This document shows positions 8,016 to 15,628 of a stretch of DNA of 64,000 bases, one piece after another; within the stretch, counting starts at the first letter, position 1; every line of letters starts with the position of its first letter. The notes beneath the pieces were generated by a model. That model was not told where the DNA came from. It made no database searches and was given only the letters and a program-made list of their open reading frames with translations. The position numbers and the translations under genes were made by a program. The DNA is from Deltaproteobacteria bacterium (GTDB taxonomy: Bacteria > Desulfobacterota > Desulfuromonadia > Geobacterales > DSM-12255), in the NCBI GenBank assembly GCA_021849045.1, contig JAJZTK010000001.1, positions 1-64,000 of the forward strand, given 5' to 3'.

Positions 8016-8924
8016 TCACCTCAGGACCAGCAGCATGGCAAAGGCGGACAGGATGGTGGCCCCGACCAGCAGTTGCGGGACGCGCACCAGTCTCAGACGG
8101 GCCATGACCGATTCGACAACGCCGATGGTAACTGCCAGGACAAGCATGGCGACAATGAAGATGGCCCAGTCCAGCAGGGCGTTGCCGGTGGCAACGGGGA
8201 GGGCGACATTGACGAAGACCGCCCCGAGAACGAACAGTTTCAGTGCCGCGCCATAGAGGATGATCCCGAATGCCGGCCCGCTGTGGTCCAGCACCATGAC
8301 TTCGTGGATCATGGTCAGTTCCAGGTGGGTGTTGGGGTCATCAAAGGGAATGCGGCAGTTTTCCGCCAGCAGGGTGATGAAAAGCGCCCCCGCCAGGAGC
8401 AGCATGCTGGCCCCGGCGGCAAGCCAGACATCCGGGGTGAGGTGGGTCAGGATGGTCGACAGGGAGAGCGACTTGCTCATGCGGGCCAGGGTAATCAGGG
8501 CAAAAAAGAGCGTCGGCTCGGCAAGGCAGGAAAAGGTCACCTCGCGGGCCGCCCCCATCCCCTCGAAGCTCGATCCGGTATCAAGGGCGGCAATGGTCGT
8601 GAAGAACCGCGCCAGCCCGAACAGGTAGGCAAACAGAATAAGATCGCCGCTGAAGGAAAGCGGCGCGCCATGGCGCCCCAGCGGTATCAGCAGGGCGGCG
8701 ATGAGCGTAGCCGACAGCGTCACCACCGGACCGGCACGGAAGACCCAGGTGGTGGTGTCGCTGAAGACCGACCCCTTGCGCAGCAGCTTGATCAGGTCGT
8801 AATAGGGTTGGAAATAGGGGGCCCCGACCCGGCCGGCAAATGCCGCCTTGGTCTTGCCGATGACCCCGAGCAGAAGGGGTGGAAAGAGGAGCGCCACTGC
8901 GCAATGGATGATGATATCGGTCAT
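8016..8924 (-). CDS. Ehr complex NuoH/HyfC-like membrane anchor
   Basis: This 302-aa protein with about eight membrane helices belongs to the NuoH/HycD family that links the hydrophilic arm to the membrane arm. Visible marks are GRVGAPYFQPYYDLIKLLRKG near the N-terminus (a match to the GPxRFQPxYDLxKL motif of group 4 enzymes) and NCRIPFDDPNTHLELTMIHEVMVLDHSG with conserved acidic residues. The gene lies between the HyfB-like and HyfE-like genes in the same operon. RBS AAGGAT precedes the ATG. Confidence 0.9.
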   Translation of the reverse strand: MTDIIIHCAVALLFPPLLLGVIGKTKAAFAGRVGAPYFQPYYDLIKLLRKGSVFSDTTTWVFRAGPVVTLSATLIAALLIPLGRHGAPLSFSGDLILFAYLFGLARFFTTIAALDTGSSFEGMGAAREVTFSCLAEPTLFFALITLARMSKSLSLSTILTHLTPDVWLAAGASMLLLAGALFITLLAENCRIPFDDPNTHLELTMIHEVMVLDHSGPAFGIILYGAALKLFVLGAVFVNVALPVATGNALLDWAIFIVAMLVLAVTIGVVESVMARLRLVRVPQLLVGATILSAFAMLLVLR

Positions 8925-8968
8925 AAGGTGCCATCCTTACTGAAGACGGAAACGCCGCCGCCCATACG

Positions 8969-10954
8969 TCAATGCGCCCAGATCATGAGGACAAAGAGCG
9001 TGGCAAAGATATACAGCACATAGATATGAAGCTGGCCATGCTGCACCCTCCTGAGAAAGGAAAAGCCCAGGCCGGCCAAGTGAAAGACCGGGGTCAGAAT
9101 CCGGTCGAGCACTGTTTCGGTAACCTCATACTGAAATCTTGCGCCGGCAGAGGGCATCGGTACGGTCAAGATGGGCCGCCGGCGGTTGGGGGCCACGATC
9201 GTCCCCAGTAACGATACCACCATTTCGCTGAACGAGGTACCGGTATACTGCATTCTGGCAGTCGGTTCGAGGTAGCCGCAGCCCCAGGTGGCCCCCCGGG
9301 AGCAGGGCAGCCTGCGCAGCCGCAGCAGGTATGCAGCTCCAACCACCAGGACGAGGACGAGGAGCAGGGAATTGGCCATCGTGAGCGGCACCAGGGGCAC
9401 CTGACCGGTGACGTGGACAATGGCGGGGGCAGCCAGGCCGCCATACAATCCAACCGCCGGAGTAACCAGCCGCATCAGCAGCACGGGCGCCAAACCGCCA
9501 ACCAGACAGCCCAGCGCCAGCAGGGCCATCGGACCAGTCATCGCCGCCGGTGCTTCATGGCTCCGGGCAGCGCCGGCCGAGCGGGGTGTGCCGAGAAAGA
9601 TGATGCCATAGAGCTTGACAAAGGTTATGACCGCCAAGCCGCCGACCAGCGCCAGTACCGGGGCCACCAGGGCCGCCAGCGGCAGCGGGTCCACGATGCC
9701 ATCGGTGATGGCACCGACATAGAGAAACAGTTCCCCGACAAAGCCGTTGAGCGGCGGCAGCCCGCAGATGGCAAGGGAGCCGATCAGGAAGAGCGGCGTC
9801 GTCAGCGGCATGCGCCGGCCAAGCCCCCCCATCAGGTCTATTTCACGGGTGCCGGTACCATGAATCAGCACCCCGCTTCCCAGAAAGAGGAGCGATTTGA
9901 ACAGACCGTGATTGACGATATGGATGAAGGCGCCGGACAGACCGCAAACCACCAGATACGGGGCGTGCAGCTGAAGTCCGACCAGCGCCAGCCCGATGCC
10001 GATGAAGATGATGCCGACATTCTCGATGCTGCTGCAGGCCAGGAGGCGTTTCAGGTCCCGTTGGCCCGCAGCCAGGGCAATGCCGTTGATCGCGGACCAG
10101 GCGCCGAGCACGAGGACCAGCCAGCCGAGCCAGACCGGCAGCAGGTCGAAGAACGACAACGTCCGCAGGATGCCGTAGACCCCCATCTTCAGCATCAGGC
10201 CGGACATCATGGCCGACACATGGCTGGGGGCATTGGCGTGGGCCCCGGGAAGCCAGAAATGGAGCGGCATCAGGCCGGCCTTGCCGCCGAAGCCGATCAG
10301 GGCGGCGATAATAACGACCGTTGCATAGGGCCACGACTGGGTCAGGGCATGCGCTGCCGGAAACGTGTAACTGCCGGTCGTACCTCGCAGCAGTGAAAAC
10401 ATGACGAACAGCGCCATGGTGCCGGTGTGGGTGGCAATGAGGTAGACGGTGCCAACCCGCTGCACCTCGGAACTCTGCTGTTCGGTCGTCAGCAGGAAAT
10501 AGGCCGACAGGGCCATGACCTCCCAGGCAACGAGAAACAGTACGCCGTGGCGGGCCATGACCACCATGACCATCGCGGCGGCAAACAGTCCGAGAAACAG
10601 CGTCAGCCTTCCGGCGCTGGCCTTTTCCCTGGCCGGCCAGTAGGCGATCGAATAGATCGAGACGCACCCGGCAACGAGAAACAGGGGGAGGAGGAAGAGC
10701 ATAGAGAGATGATCGACGGACAGAAGAGCCGGTCCGAACGGCAAAGGCCAGTCGATCTGGTAGGCAGCTGCCGGAGAGCCGCTGATGAGCGCGATGACAG
10801 CGAACTCCCCGAGAAGCGCAGCCAGCACAACCAGGACAGCGGCAATTCGCTGCCCCCAGACCGGACGATTCAACAGCACTCCCGGCACCCCCGAGAGCGC
10901 CATCAGCGTTGCCGCGGTCAGAATGCACACCACCGGCTCACCGGAAAAGATCAC
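8969..10954 (-). CDS. Ehr complex NuoL/HyfB-like antiporter subunit
   Basis: The 661-aa polytopic protein (about 16 helices) belongs to the hydrogenase-4 component B / NuoL family. Marks include LVAWEVMALSAYFLLTTE, GFGGKAGLMPLHFWLPGAHANAPSHVSAMMSG and DLKRLLACSSIENVGIIF, with the conserved Glu and Lys residues used in ion transfer. The C-terminal part contains WGCGYLEPTARMQYTGTSFSEM. Translation probably starts at GTG 10954 behind GTGAGG. It is the first gene of the minus-strand Ehr operon; a consensus-like promoter lies about 100 nt upstream. A paralogue is encoded divergently at 12437-14446. Confidence 0.9.
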   Translation of the reverse strand: MIFSGEPVVCILTAATLMALSGVPGVLLNRPVWGQRIAAVLVVLAALLGEFAVIALISGSPAAAYQIDWPLPFGPALLSVDHLSMLFLLPLFLVAGCVSIYSIAYWPAREKASAGRLTLFLGLFAAAMVMVVMARHGVLFLVAWEVMALSAYFLLTTEQQSSEVQRVGTVYLIATHTGTMALFVMFSLLRGTTGSYTFPAAHALTQSWPYATVVIIAALIGFGGKAGLMPLHFWLPGAHANAPSHVSAMMSGLMLKMGVYGILRTLSFFDLLPVWLGWLVLVLGAWSAINGIALAAGQRDLKRLLACSSIENVGIIFIGIGLALVGLQLHAPYLVVCGLSGAFIHIVNHGLFKSLLFLGSGVLIHGTGTREIDLMGGLGRRMPLTTPLFLIGSLAICGLPPLNGFVGELFLYVGAITDGIVDPLPLAALVAPVLALVGGLAVITFVKLYGIIFLGTPRSAGAARSHEAPAAMTGPMALLALGCLVGGLAPVLLMRLVTPAVGLYGGLAAPAIVHVTGQVPLVPLTMANSLLLVLVLVVGAAYLLRLRRLPCSRGATWGCGYLEPTARMQYTGTSFSEMVVSLLGTIVAPNRRRPILTVPMPSAGARFQYEVTETVLDRILTPVFHLAGLGFSFLRRVQHGQLHIYVLYIFATLFVLMIWAH

Positions 10955-11023
10955 GCATACCTCACCCCTACCCCCTCACGCATATCGAGGCACAACACGT
11001 CTCCAGGGCGGCATAAAATCGTT

Positions 11024-11049
11024 ATGTGTTGTAAAATTTTATGACACAT
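11024..11049. promoter_or_regulatory. 26-bp palindromic candidate operator
   Basis: The arms are ATGTGT and ACACAT around a perfect TAAAATTTTA core, with two mismatched dinucleotides between core and arms; 22 of 26 positions are symmetrical. It covers the -35 box of the rightward promoter and lies just downstream of the leftward one. Likely binders, by inference, are the adjacent RHH antitoxin, the IclR protein or another dimeric regulator. Confidence 0.5.
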
Positions 11050-11070
11050 GTAAAAAATATATGGTATAAA
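11041..11070 (+). promoter_or_regulatory. Candidate promoter of the toxin-antitoxin / EIIA-Ntr / HyfB-like arm
   Basis: ATGACA (11041-11046), 18-nt spacer, TATAAA (11065-11070), directed at the antitoxin start at 11139. The -35 box lies inside the 26-bp palindrome 11024-11049, so a protein bound there would block this promoter. Confidence 0.45.
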
Positions 11071-11084
11071 TATGCATACGTCAA
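11056..11084 (-). promoter_or_regulatory. Candidate sigma-70 promoter of the Ehr operon
   Basis: Read on the minus strand: TTGACG (11084-11079), 17-nt spacer, TATATT (11061-11056). Five of six bases match at both boxes. It points to the GTG start at 10954 and overlaps the divergent candidate promoter of the toxin-antitoxin genes. Confidence 0.55.
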
Positions 11085-11138
11085 TGAAATTATGAGACAT
11101 CCTGACAATGCACGACATATAGCAAGGAGAGCACCGTC

Positions 11139-11375
11139 ATGCCGAACACCCGATTGAATATCACGCTGCCAACCACGATCGTGGACGATATCAAGGCCCT
11201 GTATGGGCAGCGGGGATTGAGCCAGTTCCTGGAGGAGGCGGCCCGGGAAAAGCTTGATGAGGTGAAGAAGAAGGCGTACAAAGGGCTGATCGAAGGATAC
11301 CAGTCCACTGCCGAAGATACGAAGGAAGTGCTCAAGAAATTCGAGGCTGCGGTGACGGAGAAGCGCGATGTTTAA
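11139..11375 (+). CDS. Antitoxin of a MazEF-like type II module
   Basis: The 78-aa protein begins MPNTRLNITLPTTIVDDIK, a ribbon-helix-helix DNA-binding pattern, then a charged helical tail (KLDEVKKKAYKGL) that would wrap the toxin. Such antitoxins neutralise the toxin and repress their own promoter. RBS AAGGAGAG precedes the ATG. The stop overlaps the toxin start by 8 nt. The position immediately downstream of the palindrome at 11024-11049 fits autoregulation. Confidence 0.8.
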   Translation: MPNTRLNITLPTTIVDDIKALYGQRGLSQFLEEAAREKLDEVKKKAYKGLIEGYQSTAEDTKEVLKKFEAAVTEKRDV

Positions 11376-11751
11376 GCGCGGCGGAATCTATGCGGTCAAA
11401 CTGCCCCATGCCGATGTGCAGGAGCCGGAAGTGTGCCCCTGCCTGGTGGTGAGCAACAATATCAGCAACGAGTATTCGCCGGTCGTGACCATTATCCCCC
11501 TGAGTTTTACCCGGCTGGGAAAGATCTATGATTTCGAGACATTCCTGCCGGCTTCGGGCAACGGGTTGGGAAAGGATGCCAAGATCAGCTCCCATATCCT
11601 GATCACCATCGACAAGACCAACGTGATCGGTAACCGGCTCGGCTTTATCAACAAAACGCTCATGAGCCAGGTGGATAAGGCTCTCTGCCTGCAGCTCGGC
11701 ATCGAGGAGACGCCGGCATACCCCAGCCCTGTTAAACAGGATAAAGGATAA
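11368..11751 (+). CDS. MazF/PemK-like mRNA interferase toxin
   Basis: This 127-aa protein has the PemK/MazF fold signature: MFKRGGIYAVKLP at the N-terminus, CPCLVVSNN, the VVTIIPLSF strand and ILITIDKTNVIGNRLGFI. The family cleaves single-stranded RNA at short motifs to stop growth. The gene overlaps the antitoxin by 8 nt, the normal arrangement. It ends 5 nt before the EIIA-Ntr-like gene, which is unusual because this makes the toxin gene part of a transcript with a respiratory-complex paralogue. Confidence 0.85.
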   Translation: MFKRGGIYAVKLPHADVQEPEVCPCLVVSNNISNEYSPVVTIIPLSFTRLGKIYDFETFLPASGNGLGKDAKISSHILITIDKTNVIGNRLGFINKTLMSQVDKALCLQLGIEETPAYPSPVKQDKG

Positions 11752-11756
11752 CCACC

Positions 11757-12440
11757 ATGCTGCTTGAACCGTCCGAGGCCGCACAGGCTTTAAATGTCGA
11801 TGAAAAAACCGTTGTACGCTGGATCAGGAAAGACAACCTGCCCGCGGAGTCCCTCCATGGAGACTACCGGATCAACCCGGTGGACCTGCTGGAATGGGCA
11901 ACGGAGCGCGGCATAAAGGTCAACCCGGCCCTGTACAAGATGCATGATGCGGATGAGCGGCCGTTGCCGACCTTGAGCCAGGCGCTGCAGGCAGGAGGCA
12001 TCCATTGCGGCTTCCCCGGTGACGACAAGGAAACGGTGCTGCGTAATACGGTTGCCATCCTGGATCTGCCGTCGGAGATCGATCCCGACTTCATCCTGCA
12101 GGTGCTGCTGGCACGCGAAGCCATGGGCACGACGGCCGTCGGCGACGGCATCGCCATCCCCCACGTGCGCAACCCGATCCTGGTGCAGTTGCCGGTCCCG
12201 AAGATCGCCCTCTGCTTCCTCTCGGAGCCGGTGGATTTCGGGGCGCTGGACGGCAAGCCGGTACAGATACTGTTCACCATAATCTCGCCGACCATCAGAA
12301 TGCACCTGCATCTGCTCTCAAAACTGGCCTACTGCTTGCGCGATGAGCGCTTGCGCGATATCCTTGGCAAGCAATGCAACGCCGAGGCGATCATGAACAC
12401 CATTCTTGAAATCGAACAGGATATCGGCAAAGGGGCATGA
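11757..12440 (+). CDS. EIIA-Ntr-like PTS protein with N-terminal HTH/excisionase domain
   Basis: The 227-aa protein starts with a MerR/excisionase-type helix-turn-helix (EPSEAAQALNVDEKTVVRWIRKDNLPA, residues 4-30). It continues with a PTS EIIA type 2 domain (about residues 75-220) containing the phosphorylatable histidine in AIPHVRNP (His136). EIIA-Ntr proteins receive phosphate from NPr and act by binding partner proteins, including K+ transporters and kinases. No sugar-specific PTS genes are nearby, so the role is probably regulatory. The stop overlaps the start of the HyfB-like gene by 4 nt, tying it to that membrane protein. Confidence 0.88.
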   Translation: MLLEPSEAAQALNVDEKTVVRWIRKDNLPAESLHGDYRINPVDLLEWATERGIKVNPALYKMHDADERPLPTLSQALQAGGIHCGFPGDDKETVLRNTVAILDLPSEIDPDFILQVLLAREAMGTTAVGDGIAIPHVRNPILVQLPVPKIALCFLSEPVDFGALDGKPVQILFTIISPTIRMHLHLLSKLAYCLRDERLRDILGKQCNAEAIMNTILEIEQDIGKGA

Positions 12441-14446
12441 TGACCGGCGACCCGACGGCACACCTTCCTGCCGTGTTCCTCATGGGAGCGGCGTTCCTGG
12501 CCGCGTTTTCAGGCACACCGCTCCTGGTGCGAGTTCTGAACCCAACCGTTGGCCAGCGACTCGCTGCTATTGCGATGACCGTGGCGGCCGCAGGAGGTGT
12601 TGCCGGTGCCGTACTGACGCTGCTCCAGCGTCAACAGGTTACCTATCAACTGGCCTGGCCGTTCCCTTTCGGTCCTGCCGAGTGCGGCATCGACCCGCTC
12701 ACCGCCTTTTTTGCCCTGCCGATCCTCATCGTTGCCGCCTGCTGCAGCATCTACGCCCTCGACTACTGGCCTGCCGGGAGCAACCCCCGCACGGTCCGCA
12801 AGCTGACCTTCTTTTTCGGCCTGCTGGTGTCGGCCATGCTCTTCGTCACTATGGCACGGTCGGCCGGCCTGTTTCTGCTGGCTTGGGAAATCATGGCGCT
12901 TGCCGCCTACTTCGTCCTCACCACCGACGACCACACGCCGGAGGTGCGCGACGCCGGCACGCTGTACCTGATCTGCACCCATACGGGGACCCTGGCCCTG
13001 TTCGCCCTGTTCGCCCTGCTGAAGAGCATCTCCGGCAGCTTCACCTTTCCGGTGGCTGGTTCACTGACCGCCACGGCGCCGCTGGCCTCAGCCCTGTTTC
13101 TGCTCGCCCTGTTCGGGTTCGGCTTCAAGGCCGGGCTCATGCCGCTGCACATCTGGCTCCCGTCGGCCCATGCCAATGCACCCAGTCACGTATCCGCCAT
13201 CATGTCCGGTATCATCCTCAAGATCGGCATCTACGGGCTGGTGCGCACACTGTCGTTTTTTACGGGCATACCGCTCTGGTGGGGCTTGGTCGTTATCGTC
13301 CTCGGCATGGTTTCGGGAATCGTCGGGGTGCTCTTTGCCCTGGGACAGCACGACCTGAAACGGCTGCTGGCCTATCACAGCATCGAGAACATCGGCATCA
13401 TCACCATGGGGATCGGCACGGCGCTGATCGGTACGGCTACCGGTTCACCGACCCTCATGCTGCTGGGAATGGCCGGCGCGCTCCTGCACGTGCTGAACCA
13501 TGCCACCTTCAAGGCGCTGCTTTTCCTCGGCGCCGGCTCCGTGATCCATGCCGTCGCAACCCGTGAAATCGATCGCATGGGCGGACTGCTGCGGACCATG
13601 CCCTGGACCGCCGCATCGTTTATCATCGGCGCCGTGGCCATTTGCGGTCTGCCACCCCTCAACGGTTTTGTCAGTGAATTTATGATCTACCTCGGCTTCT
13701 TCAACGGCACGGTTGCAGGCAGCGGTGCAGGGGCCATCGGTACCGCTCTCGCCACTCCGGCCCTGGCCCTGATTGGCGGGTTGGCAGTGGCCTGTTTCGT
13801 CAAGGTGGTCGGTATCGTCTTTCTCGGCACCCCCCGTGCGCCGCTTCCGGGGTCCGTCCATGAGGCAACCTGGACCATGCGGCTCCCGATGGCGGCATTG
13901 GCCATTGTCTGCCTCACCATCGGCGTGGCGCCGGTCGCGATGGCCCCACTGCTGGAATCTGCCGTAACCGCTTGGCTGCCAAGTTCACCCCGATCCGTTT
14001 CCCTGGAGTCAGTTGCCCCTCTGAACTGGATTTCAGCCCTTGCCGTTGCTCTGATTATCATCACCTTCTGTCTGGTGCTCTGGTACCGCGGCCTGGTGAA
14101 GAAAGCTACCGTGGCCAGCGCCGGCACCTGGGGATGCGGCTATCTCGACCCGAGCAGCAGAATGCAGTACAGCGCGTCGTCCTTTGCCGACATGCTGGTG
14201 AGCCTCTTTGCCGGCATTCTGCGTCCCGAGCGCCACGCGCCGCACATCGCCGGGTCTTTCCCTGCCGACCCCCATTTTGAGAGCCATGTGCCGGAAGCCG
14301 TCCTCGAACGGATATATCTACCCCTCCTCGCCCGCATCTATGAGAAGTTCCTGCCCATCAGAAGACTACAACACGGACACCTGCATCTCTACATCTTCTA
14401 CACCTTCATCACCCTGGTCGTGCTTATCGTCGTCAGTTTGGCCTGA
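12437..14446 (+). CDS. Second NuoL/HyfB-like antiporter subunit
   Basis: The 669-aa polytopic membrane protein is a clear paralogue of the HyfB-like subunit at 8969-10954. It shares FLLAWEIMALAAYFVLTTD, GFGFKAGLMPLHIWLP, SAHANAPSHVSAIMSG, DLKRLLAYHSIENIGII and the C-terminal WGCGYLDPSSRMQYSASSFADM. The conserved helix Glu and Lys residues for ion transfer are kept. No further complex subunits follow it. It could substitute for or add to the antiporter module of the divergent Ehr complex, or work with the EIIA-Ntr-like protein whose gene overlaps it by 4 nt. Confidence 0.9.
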   Translation: MMTGDPTAHLPAVFLMGAAFLAAFSGTPLLVRVLNPTVGQRLAAIAMTVAAAGGVAGAVLTLLQRQQVTYQLAWPFPFGPAECGIDPLTAFFALPILIVAACCSIYALDYWPAGSNPRTVRKLTFFFGLLVSAMLFVTMARSAGLFLLAWEIMALAAYFVLTTDDHTPEVRDAGTLYLICTHTGTLALFALFALLKSISGSFTFPVAGSLTATAPLASALFLLALFGFGFKAGLMPLHIWLPSAHANAPSHVSAIMSGIILKIGIYGLVRTLSFFTGIPLWWGLVVIVLGMVSGIVGVLFALGQHDLKRLLAYHSIENIGIITMGIGTALIGTATGSPTLMLLGMAGALLHVLNHATFKALLFLGAGSVIHAVATREIDRMGGLLRTMPWTAASFIIGAVAICGLPPLNGFVSEFMIYLGFFNGTVAGSGAGAIGTALATPALALIGGLAVACFVKVVGIVFLGTPRAPLPGSVHEATWTMRLPMAALAIVCLTIGVAPVAMAPLLESAVTAWLPSSPRSVSLESVAPLNWISALAVALIIITFCLVLWYRGLVKKATVASAGTWGCGYLDPSSRMQYSASSFADMLVSLFAGILRPERHAPHIAGSFPADPHFESHVPEAVLERIYLPLLARIYEKFLPIRRLQHGHLHLYIFYTFITLVVLIVVSLA

Positions 14447-14500
14447 TCGTCAACGAACCTGCCGCCATCTTTTTTTGGTCTTTTAGGTATCCACCGACGC

Positions 14501-14532
14501 AAAAAGGCCCACGGTTTCCCGCGGGCCTTTTC
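14501..14532. terminator. Bidirectional rho-independent terminator
   Basis: AAAAAGGCCC pairs with GGGCCTTTT around a 13-nt centre that can extend the stem. The A and T tracts allow it to end both the rightward HyfB-like transcript and the leftward haem operon after hemB. Confidence 0.8.
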
Positions 14533-14554
14533 ATTCCCGTCTTTCTACTTCTGC

Positions 14555-15538
14555 TTAATAGTTACCGCTCTTCAACAACTTCGCCACTTCCTTGGCATGA
14601 TAAGTCAGGATCAGGTCGGCACCCGCCCGCTTGAAGGAGAGCATGGTTTCCATGATGACCCGCTCCTCGTCGATCCAGCCGTTCCTGGCCGCGGCCTTGA
14701 TCATGCTGTATTCGCCGGAGACGTTGTAGGCGGCCACCGGCAGGTTGAATTCGTTGCGCACGTCGCGGATGATGTCCAGGTACGGGAGGCCCGGCTTGAC
14801 CATGAGGATGTCGGCTCCCTCCTCCACGTCCATCTGGGCCTCGCGGAGCGCTTCGAGGCGGTTCCCCGGGTCCATCTGATAGGAGCGGCGGTCACCGAAC
14901 TGGGGGGTGGATTCGGCCGCCTCCCGGAACGGGCCGTAGTAGCCGGAGGCGTACTTGACCGCGTAGCTCATGACCGGGATATGCTCGAAGCAGTTCTCGT
15001 CCAGGATCTCTCTGATGGCCGCCACCCGGCCGTCCATCATGTCTGACGGGGCGACCATGTCGGCCCCGGCCCGGGCGTGGGAGAGCGCCTCCCTGGCCAG
15101 GAGTTCCAGGGTAGCGTCGTTGTCCACATCGCCGTCCTTGATGATGCCGCAATGACCATGGTCGGTGTATTCGCACATGCAGACGTCGGTGATGACTGCA
15201 AGGCCGGGTACCTCCTTCTTTAAGGCCCGTATCGTCTCCTGAATGATGCCATGCTCGGCATAGGCGTCGCTTCCCACGTCATCCTTCTTCTCCGGGATGC
15301 CGAAGAGGATCACTGCCGGCACACCCAGTTCATGAACCTCCTGGGCCTCGGCAACGATATGCTCGATGGATTGTTGATAGATCCCCGGCATGGAGGAGAT
15401 CTCCTTCCTGATCCCCTTGCCGAAGGCGGAGAACATCGGGTAGATCAGGTCGTTAGCCGAAAGGGTGGTCTCCCGGACCATCCTGCGGAACACCTCTTTG
15501 CCGCGGATCCGGCGGGCACGGAATTGGGGGAAGAACAT
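14555..15538 (-). CDS. hemB: Delta-aminolevulinic acid dehydratase (porphobilinogen synthase)
   Basis: The 327-aa enzyme condenses two 5-aminolevulinate molecules to porphobilinogen in tetrapyrrole synthesis. Visible are the Schiff-base lysines in [15 protein letters not shown] and VKPGLPYLD, and the zinc-type metal site with three cysteines in [15 protein letters not shown]. The start [14 protein letters not shown] is preceded by AAAGGAGAA. Length is normal. It is the last gene of the haem operon and is followed by a terminator. Confidence 0.97.
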   Translation of the reverse strand: MFFPQFRARRIRGKEVFRRMVRETTLSANDLIYPMFSAFGKGIRKEISSMPGIYQQSIEHIVAEAQEVHELGVPAVILFGIPEKKDDVGSDAYAEHGIIQETIRALKKEVPGLAVITDVCMCEYTDHGHCGIIKDGDVDNDATLELLAREALSHARAGADMVAPSDMMDGRVAAIREILDENCFEHIPVMSYAVKYASGYYGPFREAAESTPQFGDRRSYQMDPGNRLEALREAQMDVEEGADILMVKPGLPYLDIIRDVRNEFNLPVAAYNVSGEYSMIKAAARNGWIDEERVIMETMLSFKRAGADLILTYHAKEVAKLLKSGNY

Positions 15539-15628
15539 AGTTGTTTCTCCTTTTCTTTCACCGCCGGGTGTGCAGAGCTTTTGGGGAAAGTTGCAAACAG
15601 GTTTGGCAGGGCGGCAACTCAGTCTTGT

